Positions 39,223 through 48,057 of a stretch of 64,000 bases of DNA are shown in pieces. Made by a program: the position numbers and the translations under genes. Below the pieces are notes generated by a model. That model made no database searches and was not told the origin of the DNA. It worked only from the letters and a program-made list of their open reading frames with translations. Source of the stretch: Paraburkholderia nodosa DSM 21604 (lineage in GTDB: Bacteria > Pseudomonadota > Gammaproteobacteria > Burkholderiales > Burkholderiaceae); contig NZ_JAFA01000004.1 of the NCBI RefSeq assembly GCF_000519185.1, positions 286,110 to 350,109 of the forward strand, read 5' to 3'. Within the stretch, counting starts at the first letter, position 1. Every line of letters starts with the position of its first letter.

Positions 39223-39274
39223 TGCATTAAAATGCATTAATGTGCTTTACATGAGCAATCCATTGCACTATCGT
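39223..39274 (+). promoter_or_regulatory. boxC promoter with BoxR-type operator
   Basis: TGCA-TTAAAA-TGCA (39223-39236) matches the TGCA-N6-TGCA pattern reported for BoxR in Azoarcus (recollection). It lies just upstream of a sigma70-like pair, TTTACA (39246-39251), 17 bases, TATCGT (39269-39274). The spacer holds a second inverted repeat, GCAAT-CC-ATTGC (39255-39266). Confidence 0.7.
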
Positions 39275-39306
39275 TCATTGAAACGAAGTGTAGACAGGAG
39301 ACGCTC

Positions 39307-40983
39307 ATGGCCCCAGCCGAAACCGCCGTCGCCCCGCAGCGGGTCGATTACCGCACCGACCCCTCGCAGTACCGGCACTGGAAGCTTTCGTTCGACGGTG
39401 CCGTAGCGACGCTCGGTATGGATATCGCCGAGGACGGCGGCATTCGCGACGGCTACAAGCTGAAGCTGAACTCGTACGACCTCGGCGTCGATATCGAACT
39501 GCACGATGCCCTCCAGCGCATCCGCTTCGAGCATCCGGAAGTGCGCACTGTCGTGCTGACCAGCCTGAAGGACCGCGTGTTCTGCTCGGGCGCCAACATC
39601 TTCATGCTCGGCCTTTCCACGCACGCCTGGAAGGTCAACTTCTGCAAGTTCACCAACGAAACGCGCAACGGCATGGAAGACTCGTCGCGCCATTCGGGCC
39701 TGAAGTTCATTGCGGCCGTGAACGGCGCGTGTGCCGGCGGCGGCTACGAACTCGCGCTCGCCTGTGACGAGATCATGCTCGTGGACGACCGGTCGTCGTC
39801 GGTGGCACTGCCGGAGGTGCCGCTGCTCGGCGTGCTGCCTGGCACGGGCGGCCTCACGCGCCTCACCGACAAGCGCAAGGTGCGCCACGACCGCGCCGAT
39901 ATCTTCTGCACCGTGGTGGAGGGCATTCGCGGCGAGCGTGCGAAGGCCTGGCGTCTCGTGGACGAAGTCGTGAAGCCGAATCAGTTCGGTCAGGCCGTGC
40001 AGGCGCGCGCGCTCGAACTGGCCGCCGCGAGCGATCGTCCCGCAGACGCCAAGGGCATTGCGCTCCCGCGCATCGAACGCGTGGAGCACGACGGCGGCCT
40101 GAGCTATGCCACTGTCGAGGTGGCGATCGACCGCGCGAAGCGCACCGCGACGTTCACGGCGAAAGCGTCCGCCGCGGCGCCTGTTTCGGATCTCGAATCG
40201 ATCGTCGCCGCCGGGGCATCGTGGTGGCCGCTGCAGTTCGCGCGCGAGCTGGACGACGCGATTCTCTCCATGCGCACCAACGAACTCGACATCGGCACGT
40301 GGATTCTCAAGACCGCAGGTGACGCGCGCACCGTGCTCGCCGCCGACGCCGCGCTGCTCGCGCACCGCGACCACTGGTTCGTGCGCGAGACCATCGGCAT
40401 GCTGCGCCGCACGCTGGCGCGCATCGATGTCTCTTCGCGTTCGCTGTTCGCGCTGATCGAGCCGGGCTCATGCTTCGCCGGCACCTTCGCCGAACTCGCG
40501 TTCGCCGCGGACCGCACGTACATGGCCGCGCTGCCCGCGAACGAAGACGAAGAACCGGCCATTACGCTCTCGGAAGCGAACTTCGGCCTCTACCCGATGG
40601 TTACGCATCAATCGCGCCTCGCGCGGCGCTTCTATGAGGAAACCGAACCTCTCGATGCCGTGCGCGCGAAGATAGGCGAAGCAGTCAAGCCGGTCGAGGC
40701 GGAGCGCCTGGGCCTCGTGACGGCCTCGCCCGACGACATCGACTGGGCCGACGAAATCCGCCTCGCGCTGGAAGAGCGCGCGGTCATGTCTCCCGACGCG
40801 CTCACGGGCCTGGAAGCGAATCTGCGCTTCAACGGGCCGGAGACCATGGAAACGCGCATCTTCGGGCGGCTCTCCGCGTGGCAGAACTGGATCTTCAACC
40901 GGCCCAACGCCGTGGGCGAGAAAGGCGCGCTCAAGGTGTACGGCAAGGGCAGCAAGGCGCAGTTCGACGTCGCCCGCGTTTGA
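39307..40983 (+). CDS. boxC: BoxC: 2,3-epoxybenzoyl-CoA dihydrolase (benzoyl-CoA-dihydrodiol lyase)
   Basis: A 558-residue enzyme of the enoyl-CoA hydratase (crotonase) superfamily, about twice the usual crotonase length, as is normal for BoxC. It opens the epoxide ring of 2,3-epoxybenzoyl-CoA and releases formate. VLTSLKDRVFCSGANIFML and AAVNGACAGGGYELALACDEIMLVDD form the CoA and oxyanion-hole region. PGTGGLTRLTDKRKVRHDRADIF is characteristic of the family. CAGGAG precedes the ATG. It is first of the boxCBA operon. Confidence 0.95.
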   Translation: MAPAETAVAPQRVDYRTDPSQYRHWKLSFDGAVATLGMDIAEDGGIRDGYKLKLNSYDLGVDIELHDALQRIRFEHPEVRTVVLTSLKDRVFCSGANIFMLGLSTHAWKVNFCKFTNETRNGMEDSSRHSGLKFIAAVNGACAGGGYELALACDEIMLVDDRSSSVALPEVPLLGVLPGTGGLTRLTDKRKVRHDRADIFCTVVEGIRGERAKAWRLVDEVVKPNQFGQAVQARALELAAASDRPADAKGIALPRIERVEHDGGLSYATVEVAIDRAKRTATFTAKASAAAPVSDLESIVAAGASWWPLQFARELDDAILSMRTNELDIGTWILKTAGDARTVLAADAALLAHRDHWFVRETIGMLRRTLARIDVSSRSLFALIEPGSCFAGTFAELAFAADRTYMAALPANEDEEPAITLSEANFGLYPMVTHQSRLARRFYEETEPLDAVRAKIGEAVKPVEAERLGLVTASPDDIDWADEIRLALEERAVMSPDALTGLEANLRFNGPETMETRIFGRLSAWQNWIFNRPNAVGEKGALKVYGKGSKAQFDVARV

Positions 40984-41040
40984 TAACCGTCTCCGCCGCC
41001 GCGTTTGCCGCGTCTGTCGAATTTGCCGCAAGGAACCGCA

Positions 41041-42480
41041 ATGTCCACGATCAACTCTACGATTAACTACGGCGAAAAGATCCCGAACAACGTCAACCTC
41101 GCCGACGACCGCGCACTGCAGCGCGCCCTCGAACAGTGGCAGCCGAACTTCCTCTCGTGGTGGGGCGACATGGGCCCGGACGGCTCGCATGGCTACGATG
41201 TGTATCTGCGCACGGCGGTGAGCGTCGACGCGGGCGGCTGGGCGCACTTCGACCACGTGAAGATGCCTGACTATCGCTGGGGCATCTTCCTCACGCCGGG
41301 CGAAGCGGATCGCAAGATCCATTTCGGCGCGCAAAAGGGCGAGGCGGCGTGGCAGGACGTGCCGGGCGAGCACCGCGCGAACCTGCGCCGCATCATCGTC
41401 ACGCAGGGCGACACGGAGCCCGCCTCCGTCGAGCAGCAGCGCCATCTCGGCCTCACCGCGCCCTCCATGTACGACCTGCGCAACCTGTTCCAGGTGAATG
41501 TGGAGGAAGGCCGGCACCTGTGGGCGATGGTGTATCTGCTGCATCGCTACTTCGGCCGCGATGGTCGTGAGGAAGCCGAAGCATTGCTGGAACGCCGCTC
41601 GGGCGACGACGACAACCCGCGCATTCTCGGCGCGTTCAACGAGAAAACGCCCGACTGGCTGGCGTTCTTCATGTTCACGTACTTCACCGACCGCGACGGC
41701 AAGTTCCAGCTTTCGGCGCTATCCGAATCCGGCTTCGACCCGCTCGCGCGCACGACGAAATTCATGTTGACCGAAGAAGCGCATCACATGTTCGTCGGCG
41801 AATCGGGCATCTCGCGCGTCGTGCAACGCACCGCGCAGGTCATGAACGAGCTGAAGACCGGCGACGTGAACCGCTTGCGCGCCGCGGGCGTGATCGACCT
41901 CGAAACGATCCAGCGGTACCTGAATTTTCACTACTCGGTGACGATCGACCTGTTCGGCGCGGACCACTCGTCGAATGCCGCGACCTTCTACAGCTCGGGG
42001 CTGAAGGGCCGCTACGAGGAGACCAAACGCGACGACGACCACCAGCTCGAAGGCCAGCAATACCGCTTGCTCGACGTGCAGGACGGCAAGCTCGTGGAGC
42101 GCGAAGTGCCGATGCTCAATGCCATGAACGAAGTGCTGCGCGACGACTACATCAAGGACTCGATTGCGGGCGTGAACCGCTGGAACAAGGTGCTGGAAAA
42201 GGCTGGCATCGATGTCCGCCTCACCGTGCCGCACAAGGCCTTCAACCGCCAGATCGGCACGTTCGCGGGCGTGCGCGTGTCGCCGGACGGCCGCGTGATC
42301 GGCGAGACCGAGTGGGCCGCGAACGAAGCGAAATGGCTGCCCACCGTGGAAGACCGCGCCTACGTGGCGTCGCTCATGGGCCGCGTGATCGAGCCGGGCA
42401 AGTTCGCCAACTGGATCGCGCCGCCGGCCATGGGCATCAACCGGCAGCCCGTCGATTTCGAATACGTGCGCTTTAACTGA
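41041..42480 (+). CDS. boxB: BoxB: benzoyl-CoA 2,3-epoxidase, diiron oxygenase subunit
   Basis: A 479-residue soluble diiron monooxygenase subunit that epoxidises benzoyl-CoA with O2. NVEEGRHLWAMVYLLHRYF and LTEEAHHMFVGESG are the two Glu/His iron-binding helices. The start MSTINSTINYGEKIPNNVNL and the following block are typical of BoxB. GCAAGGAACC precedes the ATG. It lies 57 bases after boxC and 51 before its reductase partner boxA. Confidence 0.95.
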   Translation: MSTINSTINYGEKIPNNVNLADDRALQRALEQWQPNFLSWWGDMGPDGSHGYDVYLRTAVSVDAGGWAHFDHVKMPDYRWGIFLTPGEADRKIHFGAQKGEAAWQDVPGEHRANLRRIIVTQGDTEPASVEQQRHLGLTAPSMYDLRNLFQVNVEEGRHLWAMVYLLHRYFGRDGREEAEALLERRSGDDDNPRILGAFNEKTPDWLAFFMFTYFTDRDGKFQLSALSESGFDPLARTTKFMLTEEAHHMFVGESGISRVVQRTAQVMNELKTGDVNRLRAAGVIDLETIQRYLNFHYSVTIDLFGADHSSNAATFYSSGLKGRYEETKRDDDHQLEGQQYRLLDVQDGKLVEREVPMLNAMNEVLRDDYIKDSIAGVNRWNKVLEKAGIDVRLTVPHKAFNRQIGTFAGVRVSPDGRVIGETEWAANEAKWLPTVEDRAYVASLMGRVIEPGKFANWIAPPAMGINRQPVDFEYVRFN

Positions 42481-42531
42481 GGGGGCGGCGGCGCGCAGCC
42501 ACGCGTTCGCGCGCCGCGGTGGGAGACAATC

Positions 42532-43791
42532 ATGAACGGTCCGCTACCCGTGGAAATTCTCAGGCAACACCTGATCGATCCCGAAATCTGCATACGCTGC
42601 AATACGTGCGAGGAAACGTGCCCTGTCGACGCGATCACGCACGACGGCACCAACTATGTGGTGAAGGCCGACGTCTGCAACGCCTGCATGGCGTGTGTGC
42701 CGCCGTGCCCGACCGGCGCGATCGACAACTGGCGCAACGTGCTCAAGGCCGAGACGTACACCATTGACGAGCAGTACACGTGGGATGAACTGCCCGCGCA
42801 GAATCCATCGATGGGAACGCCGGTCGTTGCGCCGGAAGCGGGCGATGGGGCGAGCATTGCGCAAGCGGCGCCGAATGCCGCCGATGCACCCGTCGGCGGC
42901 TCCGACATGGTGCGTGGCTCGACCGTGCCGCCGTGGTCGGCGGCGCGCCCCTATGTCCAGCTCTACACGCACAAGGCGCCCACTACGGCGACCGTGGTCG
43001 GCAACTATCGCCTCACCGGCGATGCCACCGAAAGCGACATCCATCACATCGTGCTCGACTTCGGCGCCATGCCGTTCCCGGTGCTGGAAGGCCAGTCTAT
43101 CGGCGTCCTGCCGCCCGGTGCGAGCGCGGAAGGCCGGGCCAATCACGCGCGCCAGTATTCGATTGCGAGCCCACGCGACGGCGAGCGCCCCGGCTACAAC
43201 AACGTTTCGCTCACGGTGAAGCGCGTGACGCGCGATCACAGCGGCAACGCAACCGACGGCGTGTGCTCGAACTATCTCTGCGATCTGAAGAAGGGCGACG
43301 TGGTGACCGTGATCGGGCCGTTCGGCAATACCTTCCTCATGCCGAACCATCCGAACTCGCATCTGCTGATGATCTGCACGGGCACCGGCTCCGCGCCCAT
43401 GCGCGCGATGACCGAATATCGCCGCCGCCGCAGGCTCAAGGGCGCGACCGGCAAGCTCATGCTCTTCTTCGGCGCGCGCACTCAGCAGGAATTGCCCTAC
43501 TTCGGACCCCTGATGAATCTGCCGAAGGATTTCATCGACACGAACCTCGCTTTCTCACGCACGCCGGGCCAGCCCCGCCGCTATGTGCAGGACGCCATGC
43601 GCGAGCGCGCCGTGGACGTCGCGCAACTGCTCAAGGATGGCAACACGCATGTCTATGTCTGCGGGTTGAAGGGCATGGAAGACGGTGTGCTGCAGGCGCT
43701 TCAGGAGATTGCAGAAAAGCACGGCATGGGCTGGGAGGCATTGTGGGAGCGCCTCAAGCGGGAAGGGCGGCTGCATCTCGAGACGTATTGA
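42532..43791 (+). CDS. boxA: BoxA: NADPH-dependent reductase of benzoyl-CoA epoxidase
   Basis: A 419-residue reductase passing electrons from NADPH to BoxB. The N-terminus is a two-cluster ferredoxin ([16 protein letters not shown] and [16 protein letters not shown]). A linker of about 70 residues leads to a ferredoxin-NADP reductase domain with the FAD motif RQYSIAS, the GVCSNYL segment and the NADP motif [13 protein letters not shown]. Length and order match the family. TGGGAG precedes the ATG. It closes the boxCBA operon. Confidence 0.95.
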   Translation: MNGPLPVEILRQHLIDPEICIRCNTCEETCPVDAITHDGTNYVVKADVCNACMACVPPCPTGAIDNWRNVLKAETYTIDEQYTWDELPAQNPSMGTPVVAPEAGDGASIAQAAPNAADAPVGGSDMVRGSTVPPWSAARPYVQLYTHKAPTTATVVGNYRLTGDATESDIHHIVLDFGAMPFPVLEGQSIGVLPPGASAEGRANHARQYSIASPRDGERPGYNNVSLTVKRVTRDHSGNATDGVCSNYLCDLKKGDVVTVIGPFGNTFLMPNHPNSHLLMICTGTGSAPMRAMTEYRRRRRLKGATGKLMLFFGARTQQELPYFGPLMNLPKDFIDTNLAFSRTPGQPRRYVQDAMRERAVDVAQLLKDGNTHVYVCGLKGMEDGVLQALQEIAEKHGMGWEALWERLKREGRLHLETY

Positions 43792-43852
43792 AACGTCCGC
43801 TGGAATGAATCGAGGCCTGAATCGAAACGCGTGAGAAGCTCGTGATAATTTA

Positions 43853-43866
43853 AGCACGATCGTGCT
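43853..43866. promoter_or_regulatory. operator-like perfect palindrome before the thioesterase gene
   Basis: AGCACGATCGTGCT is a 14-base perfect palindrome flanked by TTTA and AAAA, 77 bases before the thioesterase ATG, in an AT-richer patch. It looks like a TetR-type operator. No tetR gene is present in this window, so the regulator is unknown. Confidence 0.5.
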
Positions 43867-43942
43867 AAAAGCGTTACGATGGCGAATCGAACAGGCGCGC
43901 ACAGTCGCGAACAGACGCGCGCCATAGACGGAGATCGCCTCG

Positions 43943-44392
43943 ATGAACCTCGTTGCTGAAATGCCCGCCGGCCTGACCGGCGTCGAACAATTGCAGCGCA
44001 TGCTGCACGGCAGCCGTGGCCCGGCCATTGGCGAAACACTCGGCTTCAGGCTGGTCGAAGTCGAGGAGGGCCGCGTCGTGTTCGAGGGCACGCCCGGCCT
44101 GCACGTGTACAACCCCATCGGCACGGTGCACGGCGGTTATGCGGCCACGTTGCTCGATTCCGCGTGCGGGTGCGCTGCGCATTCGCGGCTCGGCACAAAT
44201 CAGGGCTATACCACGCTGGAACTGAAGGTCGCGTACCACCGGCCCATGACCGCCGACACCGGCACCGTGCGCGCAGAAGGGCGCGTGCTCAGCATTGGCC
44301 GCCGTGCGGCCTTCACGGAGGCCAGCATCACGGATGCGCAGGGCAAGCTCTACGCATCCGCCACCTCTACCTTGCTCGTGTTCGACCGCTGA
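43943..44392 (+). CDS. PaaI-type hotdog-fold acyl-CoA thioesterase
   Basis: A 149-residue hotdog thioesterase. GFRLVEVEEGRVVFEG, NPIGTVHGGYAATLLDSACGCA (with the HGG motif and the helix carrying the acidic residue) and TLELKVAYHRPMTADTG follow the PaaI pattern. It probably frees CoA from stalled aromatic-CoA esters, a reasonable task next to the box genes. It is separated from boxA by 151 bases containing its own operator-like palindrome, so it may be controlled separately. Confidence 0.88.
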   Translation: MNLVAEMPAGLTGVEQLQRMLHGSRGPAIGETLGFRLVEVEEGRVVFEGTPGLHVYNPIGTVHGGYAATLLDSACGCAAHSRLGTNQGYTTLELKVAYHRPMTADTGTVRAEGRVLSIGRRAAFTEASITDAQGKLYASATSTLLVFDR

Positions 44393-44414
44393 GGCAGCGT
44401 GACCGGCGCGCGCG

Positions 44415-45326
44415 CTAGATCGCCGCGCGCGCCTTGTCCTCGATGAGCCGCACGAGCGTTTGCAGCATCCGGTTCGCAGGCGTGGGCACGCCAAGCGCCG
44501 CGCCGCGCTGCACGACATAGCCGTTGAGGTGATCGATCTCGCTGAGCTTGCCGCGCGCGAGATCCTGCGCCGTGGACGAGTATTGGCCCGGCATGGTCTG
44601 CGCGATGCGCGTCACCGCGCTGTCCATGTCCGGCGGCAGCGTCACGCCGTCGGCCTGTGCGACGGCCATGCATTCGCCTACGATGTCACGCATCGTGTCG
44701 CTCACGCCCGCACCCTTCACGAGACGCCCATAAGGCAATTGCGTGATCGCCGAGAGCGCGTTGTACGCGCAGTTCACGATCAGCTTCGCCCAGAGGGCGC
44801 CGCGCACATTGGGTGAGATTTCCGTGGGCACGCCCGCTTCGATGAGCGTGCGCGCAACCGCGTCGCTCGTGCGCGAAGGCTCGATCACCAGCTCGCCGCG
44901 GCCGTGATGGCGTACGTGGCCGGGCCCCGCCATCTCCGTGGCGACATAGACCACGGCGACCGCCACGTCTTGCGGGATCACGGTGCGCAGACGTTCCGCG
45001 TTATCCGCGCCGTTCTGCAGCGTGAGCACGAGCGTGTCGGCGCCCAGATGCGGTTTGATCGCGGCGCCCGCGCTTTCGGTGTCGGTCGACTTCACGCAGA
45101 ACAGCACGAGGTCCGCGCCCGCCACGGCGGCGGCTTCGGTGCTGGCCGTGAGATGCGGCGCGCCGATGCGCTCGTCGAACTGCTGCGCTTCGAGGCGCAG
45201 CCCGTCGCGCGTAATGGCCTCGACATGCTGGGGCCGGCCGATCAAGACCACATCGTGTCCCGCGCGCGCGAGCATGCCGCCGTAAAAGCAGCCTACTGCG
45301 CCTGCGCCCATGACGGCGACTTTCAT
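44415..45326 (-). CDS. 2-dehydropantoate 2-reductase (ApbA/PanE family)
   Basis: A 303-residue NADPH-dependent reductase. VAVMGAGAVGCFYGGMLARAG is the N-terminal cofactor fold. LVLFCVKSTDTESA and LTLQNGADN follow. The C-terminal helical domain has the catalytic Lys in GALWAKLIVNCAYNALSAI. CAGGAGAGA before the ATG at 45326 sets the start; the frame runs much further upstream without homology. Genomes often hold several family members, so it may not be the main pantothenate enzyme. Confidence 0.88.
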   Translation of the reverse strand: MKVAVMGAGAVGCFYGGMLARAGHDVVLIGRPQHVEAITRDGLRLEAQQFDERIGAPHLTASTEAAAVAGADLVLFCVKSTDTESAGAAIKPHLGADTLVLTLQNGADNAERLRTVIPQDVAVAVVYVATEMAGPGHVRHHGRGELVIEPSRTSDAVARTLIEAGVPTEISPNVRGALWAKLIVNCAYNALSAITQLPYGRLVKGAGVSDTMRDIVGECMAVAQADGVTLPPDMDSAVTRIAQTMPGQYSSTAQDLARGKLSEIDHLNGYVVQRGAALGVPTPANRMLQTLVRLIEDKARAAI

Positions 45327-45391
45327 TTGCGTCTCTCCTGTGTGGCGTGCGTGCTTCGTTGCCTGAAATGTCCCGCGGCGTGCCGGTGCGT

Positions 45392-46249
45392 TCAGCGCAG
45401 CTCGAAGCCGAGCGCGCTGAGCGCGTCGCGCAGGCGGTCGCGGCCGTGCAGCGACTCGCGGCTGCGCCAGCGCGCGAGCGAACGCACGGTCCAGCCCGCC
45501 GCGCTCAATCCCTGGCCGGTCTGGAAGCCGCCCATGACTTCGTCGTACTGGGCAATCGCGGCCGCCTGCGAAGGCGCGTCGTATTGCTCGCGATGGAGCA
45601 CGACCTCCTGGGGCAAGCGCGGCTTCACATCCGCAGGTCGTGTTTCGTCGGGATAGCCCACGCACAGGCCGAACACGGGGAGCACGCGCGGCGGCAGACC
45701 GAGTTCTGCGGCCACCTGTTCAGGCTGATTGCGGATGCCGCCGATATACACGGCGCTCATGCCGAGCGATTCGAGTGCGATCACGGCGTTTTGCGCGGCG
45801 AGCGCCGCGTCGATCATGCCGACGACCAGCGTCTCCATGTAATGCAGACCTTCGACGCTCGCCCCGCTACGCGCGCCGGCCGCTTCGAGGCGCGAGAGGT
45901 CCGCGAGCCACACGAGAAAGAGCGGCGCTGCGCGTACGTGCGACTGGCCGCCCGCAAGCTCGGCGAGGCGCGCCCGGCGCTCGGGGTTTTCGATGGCAAC
46001 CACGCTCCACGTTTGCAGGTTCGACGAGGTCGAGGCCGACTGCGCCGCGGCGATCAACGTTTCGAGCGTGCCATCCGGCAGCGGACGGTCCGCGTAGTTG
46101 CGCACCGAGCGGTGCGCGAGCAGCGTGTCGAGCGTATCGTTCCAGGCCGGCAGCGGCGCGGACCACGGCGTGCCATAGCGCGCTTCGAGGGCGCGCATGG
46201 CATCGGCGATATCGGCAGCGGGTTGTGCGGGCGCGGTGACGGTGGACAT
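45392..46249 (-). CDS. NADPH nitroreductase, NfsA/FRP-like flavoprotein
   Basis: A 285-residue FMN reductase of the nitroreductase superfamily. HRSVRNYADRPLPDGTLETLIAAAQSASTSSNLQTWSVV is the FMN-binding start typical of NfsA and FRP. GGIRNQPEQVAAELGLPPRVLPVFGLCVGYPD is the NfsA-type block. GGAGAAGAAACCC precedes the ATG at 46249. The frame extends to 47275, but that part only mirrors the SDR gene on the other strand. Substrates could be nitroaromatics or quinones. Confidence 0.87.
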   Translation of the reverse strand: MSTVTAPAQPAADIADAMRALEARYGTPWSAPLPAWNDTLDTLLAHRSVRNYADRPLPDGTLETLIAAAQSASTSSNLQTWSVVAIENPERRARLAELAGGQSHVRAAPLFLVWLADLSRLEAAGARSGASVEGLHYMETLVVGMIDAALAAQNAVIALESLGMSAVYIGGIRNQPEQVAAELGLPPRVLPVFGLCVGYPDETRPADVKPRLPQEVVLHREQYDAPSQAAAIAQYDEVMGGFQTGQGLSAAGWTVRSLARWRSRESLHGRDRLRDALSALGFELR

Positions 46250-46531
46250 CGGGTTTCTTCTCCGGCAAATGACAGTTGATTCGTGGCGCTGAAATTCGGG
46301 GCACCAGGCGCCGTATGGTACATGGCTCGGGCGATCGGCGCAGGCGTTCAGCGGCGCGGGTTCAAGGGCGTGCCAGCAGAGTTCGCGCGTGACCGGTATC
46401 ATCGGAGGCTGCGCATGCGTTCGAACGGGCTCAGCGACCTCTTCGTTACCTGCTTCGTGCGGCGGCGCCATCTTCCGTTTTCCCCTGTCTTCGGCAGCCT
46501 TGTCTGCCCCCTTCTTCCGGGAGGCCTTCCC

Positions 46532-47392
46532 ATGTCCGTTGATTCCCCGAATGCGTCGCCGGTCTGGTTCGTGACCGGCTGTTCGACCGGCTTTGGCCGC
46601 GAGCTGGCCCGCGCGGTGCTCGCGCGCGGCTGGCGTTGTGTCGCGACCGCGCGCAACAAGGCGTCGCTCGACGATCTCGCGCCCGAGGCCGGCGATCGCC
46701 TGCTGCCCGTCTCGCTCGACGTGACCGACGCCGCGCAAATCGACGCCGCCGTCGCGGCCGCGCAAAAGCAGTTCGGCGCGATCGACGTGCTCGTCAACAA
46801 TGCGGGCTATGGCTATCAGAGTTCGATCGAGGAGGGCGAGGAGCGCGAGATCCGCGCGCAGTTCGATGCCAACGCGTTCGGCCTGTTCGCGCTCACGCGC
46901 GCGGTGCTGCCGGGCATGCGTGCGCGCCGCAAGGGTCACGTCATCAACATTACGTCGGTGGCGGGGCTCGCGGGCTTTCCGGGTTCTGGCTACTATGCGG
47001 CCTCGAAACACGCCGTGGAGGGATTCTCCGATTCGCTGCTGGCGGAAGTCGCCCCGCTTGGCATCAAGGTGACCTGCGTGGAGCCGGGGCCGTTTCGCAC
47101 GGACTGGGCGGGCCGCTCGCTCGTGCAAACGGCGAGCCGTATCGATGACTACGCCGAAACGGCGGGCGCGCGGATGCAGCGCACGGCGCAAGGCAGCGGG
47201 CATCAGCCGGGCGATCCGGTGCGCGCGGCGCAGGCGATGATACGCATCACGGAAACCGAAAAGCCGCCGCGGCATCTCGTGCTGGGCGCGTTCGGTGTCG
47301 ATGCGGTGGCGAACCGCTTGCGCGCGGCGCTTGCCGATATCGAGGCGTGGCGCGAGTTGAGCCTTGGAACGGACTATCCGGCGGGGAGTTGA
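46532..47392 (+). CDS. short-chain dehydrogenase/reductase
   Basis: A 286-residue classical SDR. WFVTGCSTGFGRELARA is the cofactor motif, followed by ATARN (basic, suggesting NADPH), NNAGYGYQSSIEEG, and the catalytic SVAGLAGFPGSGYYAASKHAVEG. VEPGPFRTDWAGRSL and the length fit the group often labelled oxidoreductase next to nitroreductases. GGGAGG precedes the ATG. The substrate is unknown. It ends ten bases before the convergent membrane-protein gene. Confidence 0.88.
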   Translation: MSVDSPNASPVWFVTGCSTGFGRELARAVLARGWRCVATARNKASLDDLAPEAGDRLLPVSLDVTDAAQIDAAVAAAQKQFGAIDVLVNNAGYGYQSSIEEGEEREIRAQFDANAFGLFALTRAVLPGMRARRKGHVINITSVAGLAGFPGSGYYAASKHAVEGFSDSLLAEVAPLGIKVTCVEPGPFRTDWAGRSLVQTASRIDDYAETAGARMQRTAQGSGHQPGDPVRAAQAMIRITETEKPPRHLVLGAFGVDAVANRLRAALADIEAWRELSLGTDYPAGS

Positions 47393-47401
47393 GCCGGCGG
47401 C

Positions 47402-48043
47402 TCACGCCGTTGCGATCATCAGCGTGCCGGTCGCCACGAGCGCGCCGCGCCAGAGCCAGTCGAAGTTGATCCAGCCTCGCCGCAGCACGCCAAGACCGAG
47501 ATACTCGTAGGCGAGCAGCGCGATGACGGCCGTGGTGGCGAGCGTCGTGACGGTATGCAGCGCGGTGAACGCAAACGAAAGCGCAAGCGGGTTCGCAAGG
47601 CCCGCTGCGCCGCCCGCTCCACCGCACAGCGGCAGCATGGCGGGCATCAGCATGAGTCCCGCGCCGTGCAACGTGGCCATCAACGCGGACCACGCCGCAA
47701 GCCCGGCAAAGCCCACGGTCATCCCCACGCGCACGCGGTGCCGGTGCCCGTACGCGTACTGCCACGCGGCCCACGCGATCAGCAGCGCGCCCAGGCACCC
47801 ATGCAGCGCGGCGCCAGGCAGGTGCGCGCCCAGCGCCGCGGTGGAACTCGTGAACAGCAGAATGGACGCGGCGTGACCGAGCGCGATGGGCGGCAAGGCG
47901 AGCAGCAGCGCCGTGCGGCTGCCGCGCTGCAGCCCGAGAGCGGTCGCGAAGAGCCAGCCCATCGCCGGATTCACGCCGTGAAAGACGCCGCTGCCCACCA
48001 CGGCTGCCCAGGCGCCCCAGTGCGCGCCGAAGACTTCCTCCAT
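47402..48043 (-). CDS. unknown membrane protein coupled to methanethiol oxidase
   Basis: A 213-residue protein with about five to six hydrophobic helices. It starts MEEVFGAHWGAWAAVVGSGVFHGVNPAMGW. It has several His and Met residues in or next to helices (GVFHGVNPAMGW, TLHGAGLMLMPAML). The ATG at 48043 lies 14 bases after the oxidase stop; a longer start at 48088 would overlap that gene. The family is unknown to me. Because methanethiol oxidases need copper, a part in metal supply is possible but unproven. Confidence 0.7.
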   Translation of the reverse strand: MEEVFGAHWGAWAAVVGSGVFHGVNPAMGWLFATALGLQRGSRTALLLALPPIALGHAASILLFTSSTAALGAHLPGAALHGCLGALLIAWAAWQYAYGHRHRVRVGMTVGFAGLAAWSALMATLHGAGLMLMPAMLPLCGGAGGAAGLANPLALSFAFTALHTVTTLATTAVIALLAYEYLGLGVLRRGWINFDWLWRGALVATGTLMIATA

Positions 48044-48057
48044 ATCATGCCCCGCAC

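Noticed and set aside
45392..47275. Nitroreductase with a 340-residue N-terminal extension
   Set aside because: The extension lies opposite the SDR gene and has no homology; the ATG at 46249 has a good ribosome site and starts the family domain.
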